Notes: a model not told the origin generated them from the letters alone. Counted from the first letter of the stretch, positions 29,974-44,098 are shown. The stretch is DNA of 64,000 nucleotides from an uncultured beta proteobacterium (GCA_903889565.1 CAISYC010000064.1:62001-126000); one strand, 5' to 3'. Numbers and translations are program-made.

Positions 29974-30333
29974 CTATTTCGGTATTTCCTTGACCTTGGA
30001 CGCCGGATCACCCGCCGGCTTGTCCGGTGCCGGTGTCGCTTCGGGTGGGGCGACAGGCACCGTATTGACCGGCTGCGTCGCCATCACGCCCTTGTGCTCC
30101 GTGCGGTGCGAGGAAAACCAGGTCAGCCCAAGGCTGGTCAGAAAAAACACCGTCGCCAGCACTGATGTGAACCGGCTTAGAAAATTTGCCGAGCCGCTGG
30201 CGCCGAACAGACTGCCTGATGTGCCGCCGCCGAACGCAGCGCCCATGTCCGCACCCTTGCCATGTTGCAGCAGGACGAGAACGATGATGCCGATTGCGGC
30301 AATCACGTGCACCACCATTACCAGAATTTCCAT
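29974..30333 (-). CDS. secG: Preprotein translocase subunit SecG
   Basis: 119 residues with two membrane helices: the N-terminal MEILVMVVHVIAAIGIIVLVLLQ and a second after the conserved GADMGAAFGGGTSGSLFGASGSANFLSR loop. A proline/alanine-rich tail follows. Assists SecYE during protein export. Follows tpiA by 24 bases on the same strand. Confidence 0.95.
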   Translation of the reverse strand: MEILVMVVHVIAAIGIIVLVLLQHGKGADMGAAFGGGTSGSLFGASGSANFLSRFTSVLATVFFLTSLGLTWFSSHRTEHKGVMATQPVNTVPVAPPEATPAPDKPAGDPASKVKEIPK

Positions 30334-30357
30334 GCAACCCCCGCTTGCCGCCGCCCG

Positions 30358-31116
30358 CTAAACCGCGGACCGGCAAATAGCCAAAAATTCATCTGCAACC
30401 AAGGACGCGCCGCCAATCAGGCCGCCGTCGATATCCGCCTGCGCGAACAATTCCTTCGCATTGGCCGCCTTGACGCTGCCGCCGTACAAAATACGAACAC
30501 CTTCCGCCACCGCTTTGTCGCCGGTAGCGATGCGTCCGCGAATAAATGCGTGCACTGCCTGCGCCTGCGCCGGGCTCGCCGTTTTGCCGGTGCCGATCGC
30601 CCACACCGGTTCGTAGGCAATCACCGCAAGGGAAAACGCAGCGACGCCGGATACCGCCAACACCGCATCAAGCTGGCGACCGACCACCTGCTCGGTCACG
30701 CCGGACTCGCGCTCCTGCAAACTTTCACCGACGCAGAAAATCGGCCGCAATCCCGCCTGGCGCGCCGCCTCGAATTTTTGTGCGACCATGGCATCGGTAT
30801 CGCCAAAAATGCTGCGCCGTTCAGAGTGGCCGACAATCGCGTACTTGCAGCCAAAATCCGCCAGCATTGCCGCGGTCACCGCGCCGGTATAGGCACCCGC
30901 GCCAAACTGGCTGACGTCCTGCCCGCCCCAAGCAACGCTTGAACCCGCGAGCCCCTGTTGGGCCTGTGCAAGATAAGGGTAAGGCACGCAAACTGCGGCC
31001 TCAATGCCCTTCAGCGCAACGCTGCCCGCACGTACCTGCCCCAACAGACGACCGTTCGCAGCCAGGTCGCCATTGGATTTCCAGTTACCCGCTACCAGCT
31101 TGCCGCGCATTGCCAT
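30358..31116 (-). CDS. tpiA: Triosephosphate isomerase
   Basis: 252 residues, TIM barrel interconverting dihydroxyacetone phosphate and glyceraldehyde 3-phosphate. Substrate Lys in AGNWKSNG, electrophilic His in VGHSERR, catalytic Glu in AYEPVWAIGTGK, and the phosphate loop YGGSVKAAN. Two in-frame ATGs (31116, 31110) are possible starts. Confidence 0.97.
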   Translation of the reverse strand: MAMRGKLVAGNWKSNGDLAANGRLLGQVRAGSVALKGIEAAVCVPYPYLAQAQQGLAGSSVAWGGQDVSQFGAGAYTGAVTAAMLADFGCKYAIVGHSERRSIFGDTDAMVAQKFEAARQAGLRPIFCVGESLQERESGVTEQVVGRQLDAVLAVSGVAAFSLAVIAYEPVWAIGTGKTASPAQAQAVHAFIRGRIATGDKAVAEGVRILYGGSVKAANAKELFAQADIDGGLIGGASLVADEFLAICRSAV

Positions 31117-31226
31117 ACCCGCCGCTTAAAACCGCTGGATTCTACCGACGACGGCATGTCCGGTCAACGCAATTAGCGTCGCCGACAACAGCAATCACCT
31201 TGATAATTCGAAATATTCCGCCGAAT

Positions 31227-32579
31227 TCAGCGTTCACCCGCCGACGCCACTGCGGCAGCGATATGAGCGGCCCATTTTTCGACCGTCCGCCGGCTGCGCC
31301 CCTCCACCATTACGCGGATAACCGGCTCCGTACCGGACGCTCGCAACAAAACGCGTCCATCACCCGCGAGCGCTTTTTCGGCAGCGGCGACGGCGCGGCT
31401 GACACCGCGATCGGCCGCAAAATCGAAGCGCGCGGCCATGCGCACGTTACGCAATACCTGCGGATAAAGGCGCGCGCCGGCGGCGGCTTTCTCCAGCGTC
31501 AAGCCGCCGCTGCGCAGCGCCGCCAGCACCTGCAGCGCCGAAACGATGCCGTCGCCGGTCGTGTGTTGATCAAGGCAGACAATATGCCCGGAATTCTCGC
31601 CGCCCAATTGCCAGCCGCGCTTGTTCAGCAATTCCAGCACATAGCGGTCGCCGACCGCCGAGCGCGCAAACGGAATGCGCAATTTCGCCAGCGCCTGCTC
31701 GAATCCGAAATTGCTCATCAGCGTGCCAACCACGCCCCCGCGCAGACGCCGGTTGCGCTGGCGGTCGCTGGCGATCACATACAGCAACCGGTCTCCATCG
31801 TAAATCACACCCCGCGAATCCACCATGACCAGGCGATCCCCATCGCCGTCGAGCGCAATGCCGAGTTCAGCGCGCTCGCGCGCGACCGCGCGCTGCAGGG
31901 CCGCCGGTTGCGTCGCGCCGCAATTGCGATTGATATTGAACCCGTCCGGCCGGTTGCCGATTGCCACCACATCAGCGCCAAGTTCATGCAGCACATGCTC
32001 GGCGACATGGTAGCTGGCGCCATGCGCACTATCGACAACGATGCGCATGCCGCGCAAATCAAGGCGCGACGGAAAGGTGCTCTTGCAAAATTCGATGTAG
32101 CGCCCCGCCGCATCGTCCATGCGGCGCGCCTTGCCGAGACCGCGCGATTCGCGGCATTGCAACGGCCGCTCCAATTCGGCTTCAATGGCCAGTTCGACCG
32201 CGTCCGGCAGTTTGGCGCCGGCACCCGAAAAAAACTTGATACCGTTGTCGTCGAACGGGTTGTGCGAGGCGCTGATCACAATCCCCGCCTGCAGCCGCAG
32301 CGCGCTGGTCAGATAGGCGACCGCCGGCGTCGGCATCGGACCGACCAGGAGAACGTCAACGCCGGCCGCCGACAAACCGGCTTCGAGCGCCGCCTCCAGC
32401 ATATAGCCGGAAATCCGCGTATCTTTGCCGATGAGTACCGTCGGCCGTGCGCCGCGTTTGCCGGCGCGCGCCAGCACGCGGCCGGCGGCATTACCGAGGC
32501 GCAGCACGAAATCGGGCGTGATCGGCGCCATGCCGACCTTGCCGCGGATGCCGTCGGTGCCGAAATATTTTCTTTTCAT
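31227..32579 (-). CDS. glmM: Phosphoglucosamine mutase
   Basis: 450 residues, alpha-D-phosphohexomutase that makes glucosamine 1-phosphate for UDP-GlcNAc. The phosphoserine loop is in [17 protein letters not shown], the metal loop in [12 protein letters not shown], and the C-terminal phosphate-binding site in [15 protein letters not shown]. Sits 42 bases after folP, the order ftsH-folP-glmM being widely conserved. Confidence 0.97.
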   Translation of the reverse strand: MKRKYFGTDGIRGKVGMAPITPDFVLRLGNAAGRVLARAGKRGARPTVLIGKDTRISGYMLEAALEAGLSAAGVDVLLVGPMPTPAVAYLTSALRLQAGIVISASHNPFDDNGIKFFSGAGAKLPDAVELAIEAELERPLQCRESRGLGKARRMDDAAGRYIEFCKSTFPSRLDLRGMRIVVDSAHGASYHVAEHVLHELGADVVAIGNRPDGFNINRNCGATQPAALQRAVARERAELGIALDGDGDRLVMVDSRGVIYDGDRLLYVIASDRQRNRRLRGGVVGTLMSNFGFEQALAKLRIPFARSAVGDRYVLELLNKRGWQLGGENSGHIVCLDQHTTGDGIVSALQVLAALRSGGLTLEKAAAGARLYPQVLRNVRMAARFDFAADRGVSRAVAAAEKALAGDGRVLLRASGTEPVIRVMVEGRSRRTVEKWAAHIAAAVASAGER

Positions 32580-32621
32580 GACCTGTTCCCGTCGCGGACT
32601 CGCGCATCGTCGCGCGCGGCC

Positions 32622-33449
32622 TCAATCCGCATCATTAACTGCATTCAATATCGCCAACGCATCACGCGTCGCGGCAACGTCGTGCACGCGCAGAATATGC
32701 GCGCCGTTCTGCGCCGCGATCAGCGCGGACGCCACGCTTGCAAATATGCGCCCCCCTGTGTCGCGGCCGGTAATTTTTCCAAGCATCGACTTGCGCGAAA
32801 GCCCCGCCAGCAGGGCGATCCCGTCCGGTGCAGCTTCGCGCAAATGCCGCAACAAACTGAGATTATGCGCCAGCGATTTGCCGAAGCCAAAGCCCGGATC
32901 GACCACAATACGCTCGCGCGCGATGCCCGCGGCGCAAGCCGCATCGATGCGCTGCGCCAGAAATCCGGCAACCTCGCCGACCACATCGTCATATACCGGT
33001 GCGCGCTGCATGTCAGCCGGTGTGCCGCGCATGTGCATAAGGCAAACAGCGACACGACTCTCCGCCACCGCCGTCATTGCGGCCGGCGATTGCAGCGCCT
33101 CGACGTCGTTGATCATCGCCGCGCCGGCGGCAATCGCCTCGCGCATCAGTTGGGGTTTGCGGGTATCGACGGAAATCGGCACGCCGATGTCCGACAGCAA
33201 CTCGAGCACCGGCAAGACACGCCGCCGCTCCTCCTCCAGCGTAACTTCCGCAGCACCAGGACGGGTTGACTCGCCGCCGATGTCGATAATGTCCGCCCCC
33301 TCCCCGACCAGCATGCGGGCATGCGCGGCGGCCGATGCGCCTGAGGCGAAATGACCGCCGTCGGAAAACGAGTCGGGCGTGACGTTGACGACCCCCATGA
33401 TTAGAGGGCGTGCAAGCGCGAGCCTGTGATTACCGCACTGGAGATACAT
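32622..33449 (-). CDS. folP: Dihydropteroate synthase
   Basis: 275 residues. MGVVNVTPDSFSDGG, DIGGESTRPGA and the late GLSRKSMLG carry the pterin- and sulfonamide-site residues. Makes dihydropteroate from pterin diphosphate and p-aminobenzoate in folate synthesis. Lies downstream of ftsH on the same strand, separated by 69 bases that include a stem-loop. Confidence 0.96.
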   Translation of the reverse strand: MYLQCGNHRLALARPLIMGVVNVTPDSFSDGGHFASGASAAAHARMLVGEGADIIDIGGESTRPGAAEVTLEEERRRVLPVLELLSDIGVPISVDTRKPQLMREAIAAGAAMINDVEALQSPAAMTAVAESRVAVCLMHMRGTPADMQRAPVYDDVVGEVAGFLAQRIDAACAAGIARERIVVDPGFGFGKSLAHNLSLLRHLREAAPDGIALLAGLSRKSMLGKITGRDTGGRIFASVASALIAAQNGAHILRVHDVAATRDALAILNAVNDAD

Positions 33450-33464
33450 CAGGATGCCGGAGAA

Positions 33465-33503
33465 GAATCGCGGTTACCCGACCCCACGGGTGCCCCGCGA
33501 TTC
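33465..33503 (-). other. Stem-loop between ftsH and folP
   Basis: GAATCGCGG (33465-33473) pairs perfectly with CCGCGATTC (33495-33503), with an inner ACCCG/GGGT pairing in the loop. Only a few Ts follow on the minus strand, so it is a weak terminator at best or a processing/stability element between the two coding regions. Confidence 0.4.
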
Positions 33504-33518
33504 GAATCCTGCACGGCG

Positions 33519-35417
33519 TCAGGTGGTGCCCGGCGCGGCTGAAGTGGCGGCCGCGCTCGGCGGCACATCCTTGGGCGGAACGGTGCTGGTCGCGGCCGCA
33601 GGTTTCGGCGGGCGCGGCTCGCGGCCTTCCATGATGTCCTTGATCTGCTCGGCATCGATGGTTTCCCACTCGAGCAGGGTCTTTGCCATCTTTTCGACCT
33701 TGTCGCGCGTGTCCTCGATGATCTTGCGCGCCACGCCATACTGCTGATCGATGATGCGGCGGATTTCGGCATCGACCTTCTGCATGGTCGCCTCCGACAC
33801 ATTTTTGTGCGTGGTGACCGAACGACCGAGAAAGACCTCGCCGTCGTTTTCGCCATAGACCACCGGCCCCAACGCATCCGACATGCCCCATTCGGTAACC
33901 ATGCGGCGCGCGAGGTTGGTCGCGTTCTGAAAGTCGCTGCTGGCGCCTGTAGTCATCTGGCCGAGAAACACCTCTTCGGCGATGCGCCCGCCGAGTGAAA
34001 CGGAGATGTCCTGCAGCAGGCGTTCGCGATCCTTGCCGTGGCGGTCCTGTTCGGGCAGCATCCATGTCACGCCGAGCGCGCGACCGCGCGGAATGATCGT
34101 CACCTTGTGCACCGGATCCGCCTTCGGCAGCGTGTAGGCCACCACCGCATGTCCGGCCTCGTGGTAAGCCGTGGTCACGCGCTCGTCTTCCGGCATCACC
34201 ATCGAGCGCCGCTCGGCGCCCATGAATATTTTGTCCTTGGCCTGTTCGAAATCATCCATGTCGACGAGACGCTTGTTCCTGCGAGCGGCAAACAATGCCG
34301 CTTCGTTGACGAGGTTGGCGAGATCGGCGCCGGAAAAGCCCGGCGTGCCGCGGGCGATGATTTCGGCCTTGACGTCCGGCGCCACCGGCACCTTGCGCAT
34401 GTGCACGAGCAGTATCTGTTCGCGGCCGCGGATATCCGGCAGCGGCACCACAACCTGACGGTCAAAACGGCCCGGACGCAGCAGCGCCGGATCAAGCACG
34501 TCCGGACGGTTGGTCGCGGCAATCACAATCACGCCTGCAGTGCCCTCGAAACCGTCCATCTCGACCAGCAACTGATTCAGTGTCTGCTCGCGCTCGTCAT
34601 TGCCGCCGCCGAGCCCGGCGCCGCGTTGCCGCCCGACCGCGTCGATTTCATCGATGAAGACGATGCAGGGCGCGTGTTTCTTTGCCTGCTCGAACATGTC
34701 GCGCACGCGTGCTGCGCCGACACCGACAAACATTTCGACAAAGTCGGAGCCGGAAATGCTGAAAAACGGCACCTTGGCTTCACCGGCGATGGCGCGCGCC
34801 AGCAGCGTCTTGCCGGTGCCCGGATTACCAACCATCAGCACGCCACGCGGAATGCGACCGCCAAGCTTCTGGAATTTGCTGGGGTCGCGCAGGAATTCGA
34901 CCAGTTCGCCGACCTCCTCCTTCGCTTCTTCGCAACCGGCTACGTCGGTAAAGGTGACCGTGTTGTTGCTCTCGTCCATCATGCGCGCCCGGCTCTTGCC
35001 GAATGAAAACGCACCGCCGCGGCCGCCGCCCTGCATCTGCCGCATGAAGAATATCCAGACGCCGATCAGCAACAGCATCGGCCCCCACGAGAAGAAGAAA
35101 TTCATCAAGAACGACTGTTCCTCCTCTGGCTTGGCATCGACCTTGACACCGGCCTTGAGCAGATCGCTCACCATCCAGAGGTCGCCCAGCGTGCCCGGGC
35201 TATAGGTGACGAACTTGCGCTCGTCAATCGCCTGCCAGCGCACGGTGCGGCCTTCGACCAGCGCTGATTTCACGCGACCGTTCTTGACCTCGTCCATGAA
35301 CTGCGAATAGGGCACGACGCTTTGCGCCGACTGGTTCTTGCTGTACTGGTTGAACACCGTCATCAACACCAGCGCGATGACCAGCCAGACAGCCACGTTC
35401 TTGATCAATTGATTCAA
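33519..35417 (-). CDS. ftsH: ATP-dependent zinc metalloprotease FtsH
   Basis: 632 residues, membrane-bound AAA+ protease with two N-terminal helices. Walker A is [13 protein letters not shown], Walker [10 protein letters not shown], second-region-of-homology [18 protein letters not shown], and the zinc site HEAGHA. The start is TTG at 35417, with GAGGT seven bases upstream; the family N-terminus begins there. The C-terminal tail is proline/alanine-rich. Degrades misfolded membrane proteins and regulatory substrates. Confidence 0.96.
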   Translation of the reverse strand: MNQLIKNVAVWLVIALVLMTVFNQYSKNQSAQSVVPYSQFMDEVKNGRVKSALVEGRTVRWQAIDERKFVTYSPGTLGDLWMVSDLLKAGVKVDAKPEEEQSFLMNFFFSWGPMLLLIGVWIFFMRQMQGGGRGGAFSFGKSRARMMDESNNTVTFTDVAGCEEAKEEVGELVEFLRDPSKFQKLGGRIPRGVLMVGNPGTGKTLLARAIAGEAKVPFFSISGSDFVEMFVGVGAARVRDMFEQAKKHAPCIVFIDEIDAVGRQRGAGLGGGNDEREQTLNQLLVEMDGFEGTAGVIVIAATNRPDVLDPALLRPGRFDRQVVVPLPDIRGREQILLVHMRKVPVAPDVKAEIIARGTPGFSGADLANLVNEAALFAARRNKRLVDMDDFEQAKDKIFMGAERRSMVMPEDERVTTAYHEAGHAVVAYTLPKADPVHKVTIIPRGRALGVTWMLPEQDRHGKDRERLLQDISVSLGGRIAEEVFLGQMTTGASSDFQNATNLARRMVTEWGMSDALGPVVYGENDGEVFLGRSVTTHKNVSEATMQKVDAEIRRIIDQQYGVARKIIEDTRDKVEKMAKTLLEWETIDAEQIKDIMEGREPRPPKPAAATSTVPPKDVPPSAAATSAAPGTT

Positions 35418-35509
35418 CTGTGTACCTCGCTATTCGCGATGCAAAACAACGCGTTTCCGCATCGATTCTAAACTCTTTTCTGGACTTGCGTCAGTTTGCA
35501 AGCGGGGAT

Positions 35510-36127
35510 TTACCGCAAACGGCTGCCAAGCAGATAAAGCTCGTTGCTGCGCCCCCTCGAGGCCTCCGGCTTGCGGCTGGCGACCTTTTCGAAACTGGCC
35601 TGCATACCCTTGAAAAACTCATGAAATCCAGACCCTTGGAAAACTTTGACCAGAAAATTGCCGCCGGGTTTCAGATGATTTACGGCAAATTGCAAGGCAA
35701 GTTCAGCCAGATGCATGGCGCGCGCCTGATCGCTCATGGCGATGCCGCTGATATTGGGCGACATATCGCTTAATACAAGGTCCACCGGCCGGCCGGCCAG
35801 CACTTCCTGCAACCGCGCTTCCGCGCCGGTATCGCGAAAATCGCCCTGCAAAAAGGTCACTCCCGGCAGCGGCGCCATTTCCAGAATATCCAACGCGATT
35901 ACCTGGCCGCGCGCACCAACCTGCGCCCCCGCGACCTGCGACCAGCCGCCGGGCGTGGCGCCGAGGTCGACCACGATCATGCCCGGGCGCAGAAGTTTGT
36001 CGCGCTCGGCGATTTCAAGCAGTTTGTAGGCCGCCCGCGAACGGTAACCCTCGCTGCGCGCGCGTTTGACGAACATGTCGTTGACGTGCTCGCGCATCCA
36101 TTGGTGACTGGTCTTGGAACGTTTCAT
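35510..36127 (-). CDS. rlmE: 23S rRNA (uridine-2'-O-)-methyltransferase RlmE
   Basis: 205 residues, FtsJ family. The SAM-binding motif is [15 protein letters not shown], and the catalytic K-D-K-E set is represented by the N-terminal Lys (RAAYKLLEI), [18 protein letters not shown] and SNELYLLG. Methylates U2552 of 23S rRNA. Directly upstream of ftsH and divergent from yhbY, the common gene order. Confidence 0.96.
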   Translation of the reverse strand: MKRSKTSHQWMREHVNDMFVKRARSEGYRSRAAYKLLEIAERDKLLRPGMIVVDLGATPGGWSQVAGAQVGARGQVIALDILEMAPLPGVTFLQGDFRDTGAEARLQEVLAGRPVDLVLSDMSPNISGIAMSDQARAMHLAELALQFAVNHLKPGGNFLVKVFQGSGFHEFFKGMQASFEKVASRKPEASRGRSNELYLLGSRLR

Positions 36128-36148
36128 CAGCTAGACTCCGGCGCAATC

Positions 36149-36499
36149 ATGACACTCGAACTCACATCGGCCCAGCGCCGCGAACTCCGTGCCCGTGCGC
36201 ACACCCTGCATCCCGTCGTAATAATCGGCGACGACGGTCTCACTGCAACCGTCCTGCAGGAAATCGACCGCAGTCTCGGCAGCCACGAATTGATCAAGAT
36301 CCGCGTGTTTGCAGACGAACATGCGACGCGCGCCGACCTGCTGGCTGACATCTGCGACACACTGGCCGCAGCGCCGGTTCAGCATATTGGAAAAATCCTG
36401 ATCGTCTACCGGCCGCGCCCCGAGGCCGAAACCGCGCCGAAACACATCAGGCACAAGCGCAAGGCGCCCAGACGCACCAAGCGCAGCTTCCAGAACTAG
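36149..36499 (+). CDS. yhbY: YhbY-type RNA-binding (CRM domain) protein
   Basis: 116 residues with a CRS1-YhbY domain: LTSAQRRELRARAHTLHPVVIIGDDGLT, then SHELIKIRVFA, which holds the GxxG-like RNA loop region. Binds pre-50S ribosomal particles. The ATG at 36149 fits the family better than the longer frame from 36086. A basic tail (HKRKAPRRTKRSFQ) extends the domain. Its TAG stop shares CTAG with the convergent DUF4149 gene. Confidence 0.9.
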   Translation: MTLELTSAQRRELRARAHTLHPVVIIGDDGLTATVLQEIDRSLGSHELIKIRVFADEHATRADLLADICDTLAAAPVQHIGKILIVYRPRPEAETAPKHIRHKRKAPRRTKRSFQN

Positions 36500-36957
36500 G
36501 CCGGGTCGCGCCCCTGCAGCCACACCAGCAGGACACCGAGCAGGCACTCGATCAGATAAAGCACGCTGGCAACGCCATGCCAGGTCGCAAAGCGATCGCG
36601 AAACACGCTTTCCATCACTTCGGCCGGCAAAGCCTGGTGCTTGATCGCCGCCAGCACCGGCTGCACGCCGAACTCGCCGGTCAAAACCAGCACCAGCATC
36701 GCCAGCACAATCCAGAAACGCCCGTGTTTCAAACCGCTTGCGCCGAAGCGCAACAGGCGGAACAGCAACAAATAAGCGCCACATCCGATGCCGATGTAGG
36801 CCAGCAACGTAAACATGCGCCCGGCGATGCTGCCAGCCAGCACGCGGTCCCCCATCGCATAAAACAGCATCGGCGCCACCAGCAGACCGACCGTCCACAG
36901 GCCGCCGATCCACAGCGTCATTGCGATTGCATGCAAACCGTCGGCGACGCTGCGCAT
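36496..36957 (-). CDS. DUF4149 family membrane protein
   Basis: 153 residues, four predicted membrane helices with the DUF4149 pattern (LHAIAMTLWIGGLWTVGLLVAP, ATWHGVASVLYLIE). Function unknown in the family, which is common beside greA, yhbY and rlmE in betaproteobacteria. It lies two bases after the greA stop on the same strand, so it is probably cotranscribed. Confidence 0.85.
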   Translation of the reverse strand: MRSVADGLHAIAMTLWIGGLWTVGLLVAPMLFYAMGDRVLAGSIAGRMFTLLAYIGIGCGAYLLLFRLLRFGASGLKHGRFWIVLAMLVLVLTGEFGVQPVLAAIKHQALPAEVMESVFRDRFATWHGVASVLYLIECLLGVLLVWLQGRDPA

Positions 36958-36959
36958 GA

Positions 36960-37436
36960 TTAGACGTATTTGACCTCGAGAATTTCGAAGCTGCGTACGC
37001 CGCCTGGCGCCTGCACCTCCGCCACGTCGCCCTCGGATTTGCCGATCAGCGCGCGTGCGATCGGCGAGCTGATTGAAATCTTGCCCGCCTTGATGTCGGC
37101 TTCGTCGTCACCGACGATTTGATAGGTCACCGAGTCGCCGCTCGCCATATCCTCAAGTTCGATCGTCGCACCGAACACGCAACGCCCGTCGGCATCCAGG
37201 GTCGAAGGATCGATGATCTGCGCATTGGACAATTTGCTTTCGATCTCGGCGATGCGCCCTTCGATGAAGCTCTGGCGCTCCTTGGCCGCCGCATACTCGG
37301 CATTCTCCGAAAGATCACCGTGCGCGCGCGCCTCGGCAATCGCCGCGATGATCTGCTGGCGCTTCACGGTTTTCAGATCATGCAGTTCGGCGCGCAGCTT
37401 TTCCGCGCCGTTGACCGTCAATGGAACCTTGCTCAT
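36960..37436 (-). CDS. greA: Transcription elongation factor GreA
   Basis: 158 residues. N-terminal coiled coil ([35 protein letters not shown]) with the tip acidic residues D and E, and C-terminal FKBP-like domain ending in [12 protein letters not shown]. Stimulates transcript cleavage by backtracked RNA polymerase. Downstream of carAB, the usual carA-carB-greA order. Confidence 0.97.
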   Translation of the reverse strand: MSKVPLTVNGAEKLRAELHDLKTVKRQQIIAAIAEARAHGDLSENAEYAAAKERQSFIEGRIAEIESKLSNAQIIDPSTLDADGRCVFGATIELEDMASGDSVTYQIVGDDEADIKAGKISISSPIARALIGKSEGDVAEVQAPGGVRSFEILEVKYV

Positions 37437-37451
37437 GGTGGCACCCGTGGG

Positions 37452-40691
<3,240 letters not shown>

Positions 40692-40692
40692 A

Positions 40693-41838
40693 TCAGACCG
40701 TCGCCTGCTTGCGGTGTTTTTCAATCAATCCGATGAAACGGTCGAACAGATAGCCGACGTCCTGCGGGCCGGGGCTTGCCTCCGGGTGTCCCTGAAAACA
40801 AAACGCGGGCCGGTCGGTGCGGGTAAAGCCCTGCAGGGTGCCATCGAACAACGATTTGTGCGTCACCCGCACGTTCAACGGTAGCGTGGACATATCCACC
40901 GCGAAGCCGTGATTCTGGCTGGTGATCATGACGCGACCGCTGTCGAGATCCTGCACCGGATGGTTGGCGCCGTGATGACCGAATTTCATTTTCATGGTTT
41001 TTGCACCGCTCGCCAGTGCCAGCAGTTGGTGCCCGAGGCAGATGCCGAATACCGGCACACCGGAGTCGATAATCGTGCGGATGGCATTGATCGCGTAGTC
41101 ACAGGGTTCCGGGTCGCCGGGACCATTCGACAAAAATACGCCGTCGGGCTTGCGTGCAAGCACCTCCTCCGCCGGCGTCTGCGCCGGCACCACATCGAGA
41201 CCACAACCGCGGGCCGCCAGCATGCGAAGAATGTTGCGCTTGATGCCGAAGTCATAGGCGACGACCTTGTACTTCGGCTGCGCCAGTTTGCCGTAACCGC
41301 GACCGAGCTGCCAGATCGTTTCGTCCGAAGAATACGGCTTGTCGCAACTCACTACTTTCGCCAGGTCCATGCCAGCGAGTCCCGGAAAACCGCGCGCCGC
41401 AGCCAGCGCAGCCGCTTCGTCGATTTTGCCGGCCATGATGCAACCTTCCTGCGCGCCTTTTTCGCGCAGGATGCGGGTCAGCTTGCGCGTATCAATGTCC
41501 GCGATTGCAACCACATTATTGGCCCGCAAATACGCGGACAAATCCATCGTATTGCGAAAATTGCTGGCATGGCGCGGAAGATCTCGAATCACCAGACCTG
41601 CAGCATAAACACGGCCGGACTCGACATCTTCCGGATTCGTACCGGTATTGCCGATATGCGGATAGGTCAGCGTGACGATCTGCCGGCAATACGACGGATC
41701 GGTCAATATTTCCTGATAGCCGGTCATCGCGGTATTGAAAACGACCTCACCGGCCGAATGACCGTCGGCGCCGATCGAAAGGCCGCGGAAAACCGTGCCA
41801 TCTTTGAGGACAAGAATGGCTGGTTCGGAATGCGGCAC
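40693..41838 (-). CDS. carA: Carbamoyl-phosphate synthase small subunit (glutaminase)
   Basis: 381 residues. The class I glutamine amidotransferase nucleophile is in [13 protein letters not shown] and the His-Glu pair in [11 protein letters not shown]. The start is GTG at 41838 with GGGAG six bases upstream ([14 protein letters not shown]); longer ORFs upstream would read through the promoter and leader hairpin. Feeds ammonia to CarB for pyrimidine and arginine synthesis. Confidence 0.95.
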   Translation of the reverse strand: MPHSEPAILVLKDGTVFRGLSIGADGHSAGEVVFNTAMTGYQEILTDPSYCRQIVTLTYPHIGNTGTNPEDVESGRVYAAGLVIRDLPRHASNFRNTMDLSAYLRANNVVAIADIDTRKLTRILREKGAQEGCIMAGKIDEAAALAAARGFPGLAGMDLAKVVSCDKPYSSDETIWQLGRGYGKLAQPKYKVVAYDFGIKRNILRMLAARGCGLDVVPAQTPAEEVLARKPDGVFLSNGPGDPEPCDYAINAIRTIIDSGVPVFGICLGHQLLALASGAKTMKMKFGHHGANHPVQDLDSGRVMITSQNHGFAVDMSTLPLNVRVTHKSLFDGTLQGFTRTDRPAFCFQGHPEASPGPQDVGYLFDRFIGLIEKHRKQATV

Positions 41839-41862
41839 GTAAAACTCCCGGGCTAGATATGG

Positions 41863-41895
41863 AAAGCGGGACAGGTCTCCGACCCGTCCCGCTTT
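41863..41895 (-). other. Leader hairpin of the carA transcript
   Basis: AAAGCGGGAC (41863-41872) pairs perfectly with GTCCCGCTTT (41886-41895), and GGT/ACC extends the stem inward. On the minus strand it would form the very 5' end of the carA mRNA if transcription starts about 7 bases after the TATAAT. Three Ts follow, too few for a strong terminator, so a stabilising or attenuating leader element is more likely. Confidence 0.55.
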
Positions 41896-41905
41896 GGATG
41901 CGCGC

Positions 41906-41934
41906 ATTATACGCCAAAGCCCCGCCGCCGACAA
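41906..41934 (-). promoter_or_regulatory. Predicted sigma-70 promoter of carA
   Basis: On the minus strand TTGTCG (41929-41934) and a perfect TATAAT (41906-41911) are 17 bases apart. Start of transcription would fall near 41899, next to the leader hairpin. This separates carAB transcription from the upstream dapB gene on the same strand. Confidence 0.65.
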
Positions 41935-42020
41935 CGCAAACCATTGCATCGCATGTGGCCAAGCGCCTGATTAGAAGCCCTTATCGAACTGCTGCCGCGC
42001 AGAATTTGCGGACCGACAGC

Positions 42021-42827
42021 CTACCTCAGGCCAAGCACATCCTGCATATCAAACAATCCGGACTTTCTGCCCGCCAGGAATCGCGCGGCCCTTAAAGCAC
42101 CCTGCGCATAAGTTGCACGGCTGCCGGAGCGGACAATGATTTCAACGCGTTCGCCGGGCCCCGCGAACATCACCGTATGTTCACCGACAATATCGCCGCC
42201 GCGCACCGTGGAAAAACCGATGGTCGCATCCTTGCGCTCGCCGGTCACGCCCTCGCGCCCGTAGACTGCGCATTGATCGAGATCGCGGCCAAGTTTTTTC
42301 GCGATAATGCTGCCGATATGCAGCGCGGTCCCGGACGGCGCATCGATCTTGTGCCGATGATGCGCCTCGATGATTTCAACGTCATAACCTTCCTGCAATA
42401 CGCCAGCGGCAATTTCCGAAAGCTTGAAGACCAGATTGGTGCCTACGCTCATGTTGGGCGCCATCACGATTGCGATGCTGCGCGCAGCCTCGGCAACAAT
42501 ATTTTTCTGCGCTTCGCTGAATCCCGTAGTGCCGATGACCAGATTGACGCCAAGTGACTTGCAGACATCAAGGTGGGCAAGCGTGCCTTCGGGCCGCGTG
42601 AAATCGATCAACACCCCGCAACCGCGGATGCCTGACGCGATATCGGTGCCGACAATCACACCGCAATCGCCGCCAACAAGTTGGCCGGCGTCCCTGCCGA
42701 CGCCCGCGCTACCGGCAACATCCAGCGCGCCGCCAAGCACGCAATCCGTGCTGCCGATCACAGCCTCGAGCAAAGAACGCCCCATGCGACCGGAACTGCC
42801 GGCGACGGCAATCTTTAATTTATCCAT
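42021..42827 (-). CDS. dapB: 4-hydroxy-tetrahydrodipicolinate reductase
   Basis: 268 residues. N-terminal NAD(P) fold [18 protein letters not shown] and the catalytic [16 protein letters not shown] region are intact. Reduces the dihydrodipicolinate precursor for lysine and peptidoglycan. Follows bamE by 11 bases, so bamE-dapB form one unit; carA follows after about 180 bases with its own promoter. Confidence 0.96.
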   Translation of the reverse strand: MDKLKIAVAGSSGRMGRSLLEAVIGSTDCVLGGALDVAGSAGVGRDAGQLVGGDCGVIVGTDIASGIRGCGVLIDFTRPEGTLAHLDVCKSLGVNLVIGTTGFSEAQKNIVAEAARSIAIVMAPNMSVGTNLVFKLSEIAAGVLQEGYDVEIIEAHHRHKIDAPSGTALHIGSIIAKKLGRDLDQCAVYGREGVTGERKDATIGFSTVRGGDIVGEHTVMFAGPGERVEIIVRSGSRATYAQGALRAARFLAGRKSGLFDMQDVLGLR

Positions 42828-42838
42828 TTGCGGCCCGC

Positions 42839-43510
42839 CTATAAGCCCAATTTATCCAGCATGCGCCCGAAAAAGCCGGTTGGCTTCGATTTGTCTTTCG
42901 TGCCGTCCTTTTTGGCGGCGTCGTCGCTTTTAGCCGCTTCATCCTTCTTCGGATCGGCAGCCGTCTGTGCAGCAGCCGGAGTCGCAGCATTCGGGGCCGT
43001 TGGCGCGACCGCGCTCGCCGTCGGTGGCTTGATCACCTCGGCTGACGGCGCAGGGGCCGGCGGCACTTTACCCTGTTCCGCCGCTGGCGGCGCGGCAGGA
43101 GGCGACGTGACCGGCTTGCCAGCGGGCGGCTTGTCCGCAGCCGGTAAACCGTCGGCCGGCCTGACATCGCCTTCGATGCGAACAAGTTTATCGTCCTCGA
43201 ATATGGCAGTAACGCGCCGCCTCTCGATGTCCTTGCCCTGCTTTTGATAAATCGAAACGTAATCCCAGCGATCAGTCCGAAACGGATCAACGACCAGCGG
43301 CGACCCCAGCACGAAACGAACCTGTGCCCGCGTCATCCCGGCCTTCAGTTTGGAGACCATTTCCTGGGTTACGACATTGCCCTGCTGAATATCGATTCGG
43401 TAAGGCGAGATCAGGGCGGGCAGTTCCGGCGCCTGCTTGCAACCCGCCAAGAGACTTGCAAACAACAGGCTCGTCGCGAAAAACCGCGCGAAAAAATTGG
43501 TCTGAATCAT
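42839..43510 (-). CDS. bamE: Outer membrane assembly lipoprotein BamE (SmpA/OmlA) with long C-terminal tail
   Basis: 223 residues, about twice the E. coli length. A lipoprotein signal ([10 protein letters not shown]) is followed by the BamE fold: [35 protein letters not shown] and DRWDYVSIY. After about residue 110 comes a low-complexity Pro/Ala/Lys tail with no conserved motif. The ATG at 43510 opens the signal peptide; the longer frame is not plausible. Divergent from fur, the common arrangement. Confidence 0.93.
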   Translation of the reverse strand: MIQTNFFARFFATSLLFASLLAGCKQAPELPALISPYRIDIQQGNVVTQEMVSKLKAGMTRAQVRFVLGSPLVVDPFRTDRWDYVSIYQKQGKDIERRRVTAIFEDDKLVRIEGDVRPADGLPAADKPPAGKPVTSPPAAPPAAEQGKVPPAPAPSAEVIKPPTASAVAPTAPNAATPAAAQTAADPKKDEAAKSDDAAKKDGTKDKSKPTGFFGRMLDKLGL

Positions 43511-43579
43511 GTTTCGGTTCGATTTCAACGTTGAGCAGTCATGATGGAAACGCAGTATGATAGCGCAGGCAGTTGACGG

Positions 43580-44020
43580 ATGTTCCGGATCGTGAGTTCT
43601 CCCAGCAGTCTTAAAACAAAAGGCCTCAAGGCAACGCTGCCACGGTTGCGGATCCTTGAGCTTTTTGAGAAAAGCGACGTCCGCCACCTCGCAGCGGAAG
43701 ACGTTTACCGTTTACTGCTCAAGGAAGGAACCGACACCGGCCTTGCCACGGTCTACCGGGTGCTCACCCAATTCGAGCAGGCCGGCTTGCTGGTTCGCCA
43801 TCATTTCGAGTCGGACAAAGCCGTGTTTGAACTCAACCGGGGCGGCCACCATGACCATCTGGTGTGCCTGCAGTGCGGTCGAGTGGAAGAATTCTACGAC
43901 GAGGCAATCGAAAAACGCCAGAATGCAATTGCCAAGGAGCGCGGCTTCGAAATTCACGAGCATTCGCTGCACTTATACGCAGATTGCGTGAAGCCTGACT
44001 GTCCGCACCGTAACCGCTGA
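43580..44020 (+). CDS. fur: Ferric uptake regulator Fur
   Basis: 146 residues from ATG 43580; the in-frame GTG at 43592 would give the more usual 142 residues beginning [18 protein letters not shown], so the true start is open. Winged helix N-terminus ([15 protein letters not shown]), metal-site histidines in [18 protein letters not shown], with zinc Cys pairs CLQCG and the terminal DCVKPDC. Iron-responsive repressor. Divergent from bamE. Confidence 0.96.
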   Translation: MFRIVSSPSSLKTKGLKATLPRLRILELFEKSDVRHLAAEDVYRLLLKEGTDTGLATVYRVLTQFEQAGLLVRHHFESDKAVFELNRGGHHDHLVCLQCGRVEEFYDEAIEKRQNAIAKERGFEIHEHSLHLYADCVKPDCPHRNR

Positions 44021-44098
44021 GTTTTTTTCGATGCCGGTTATTTGACCGCGGGCAGCGGAAGAACCGGCGGCCTGTAACTCCGATCGGCGCGATGGCAA

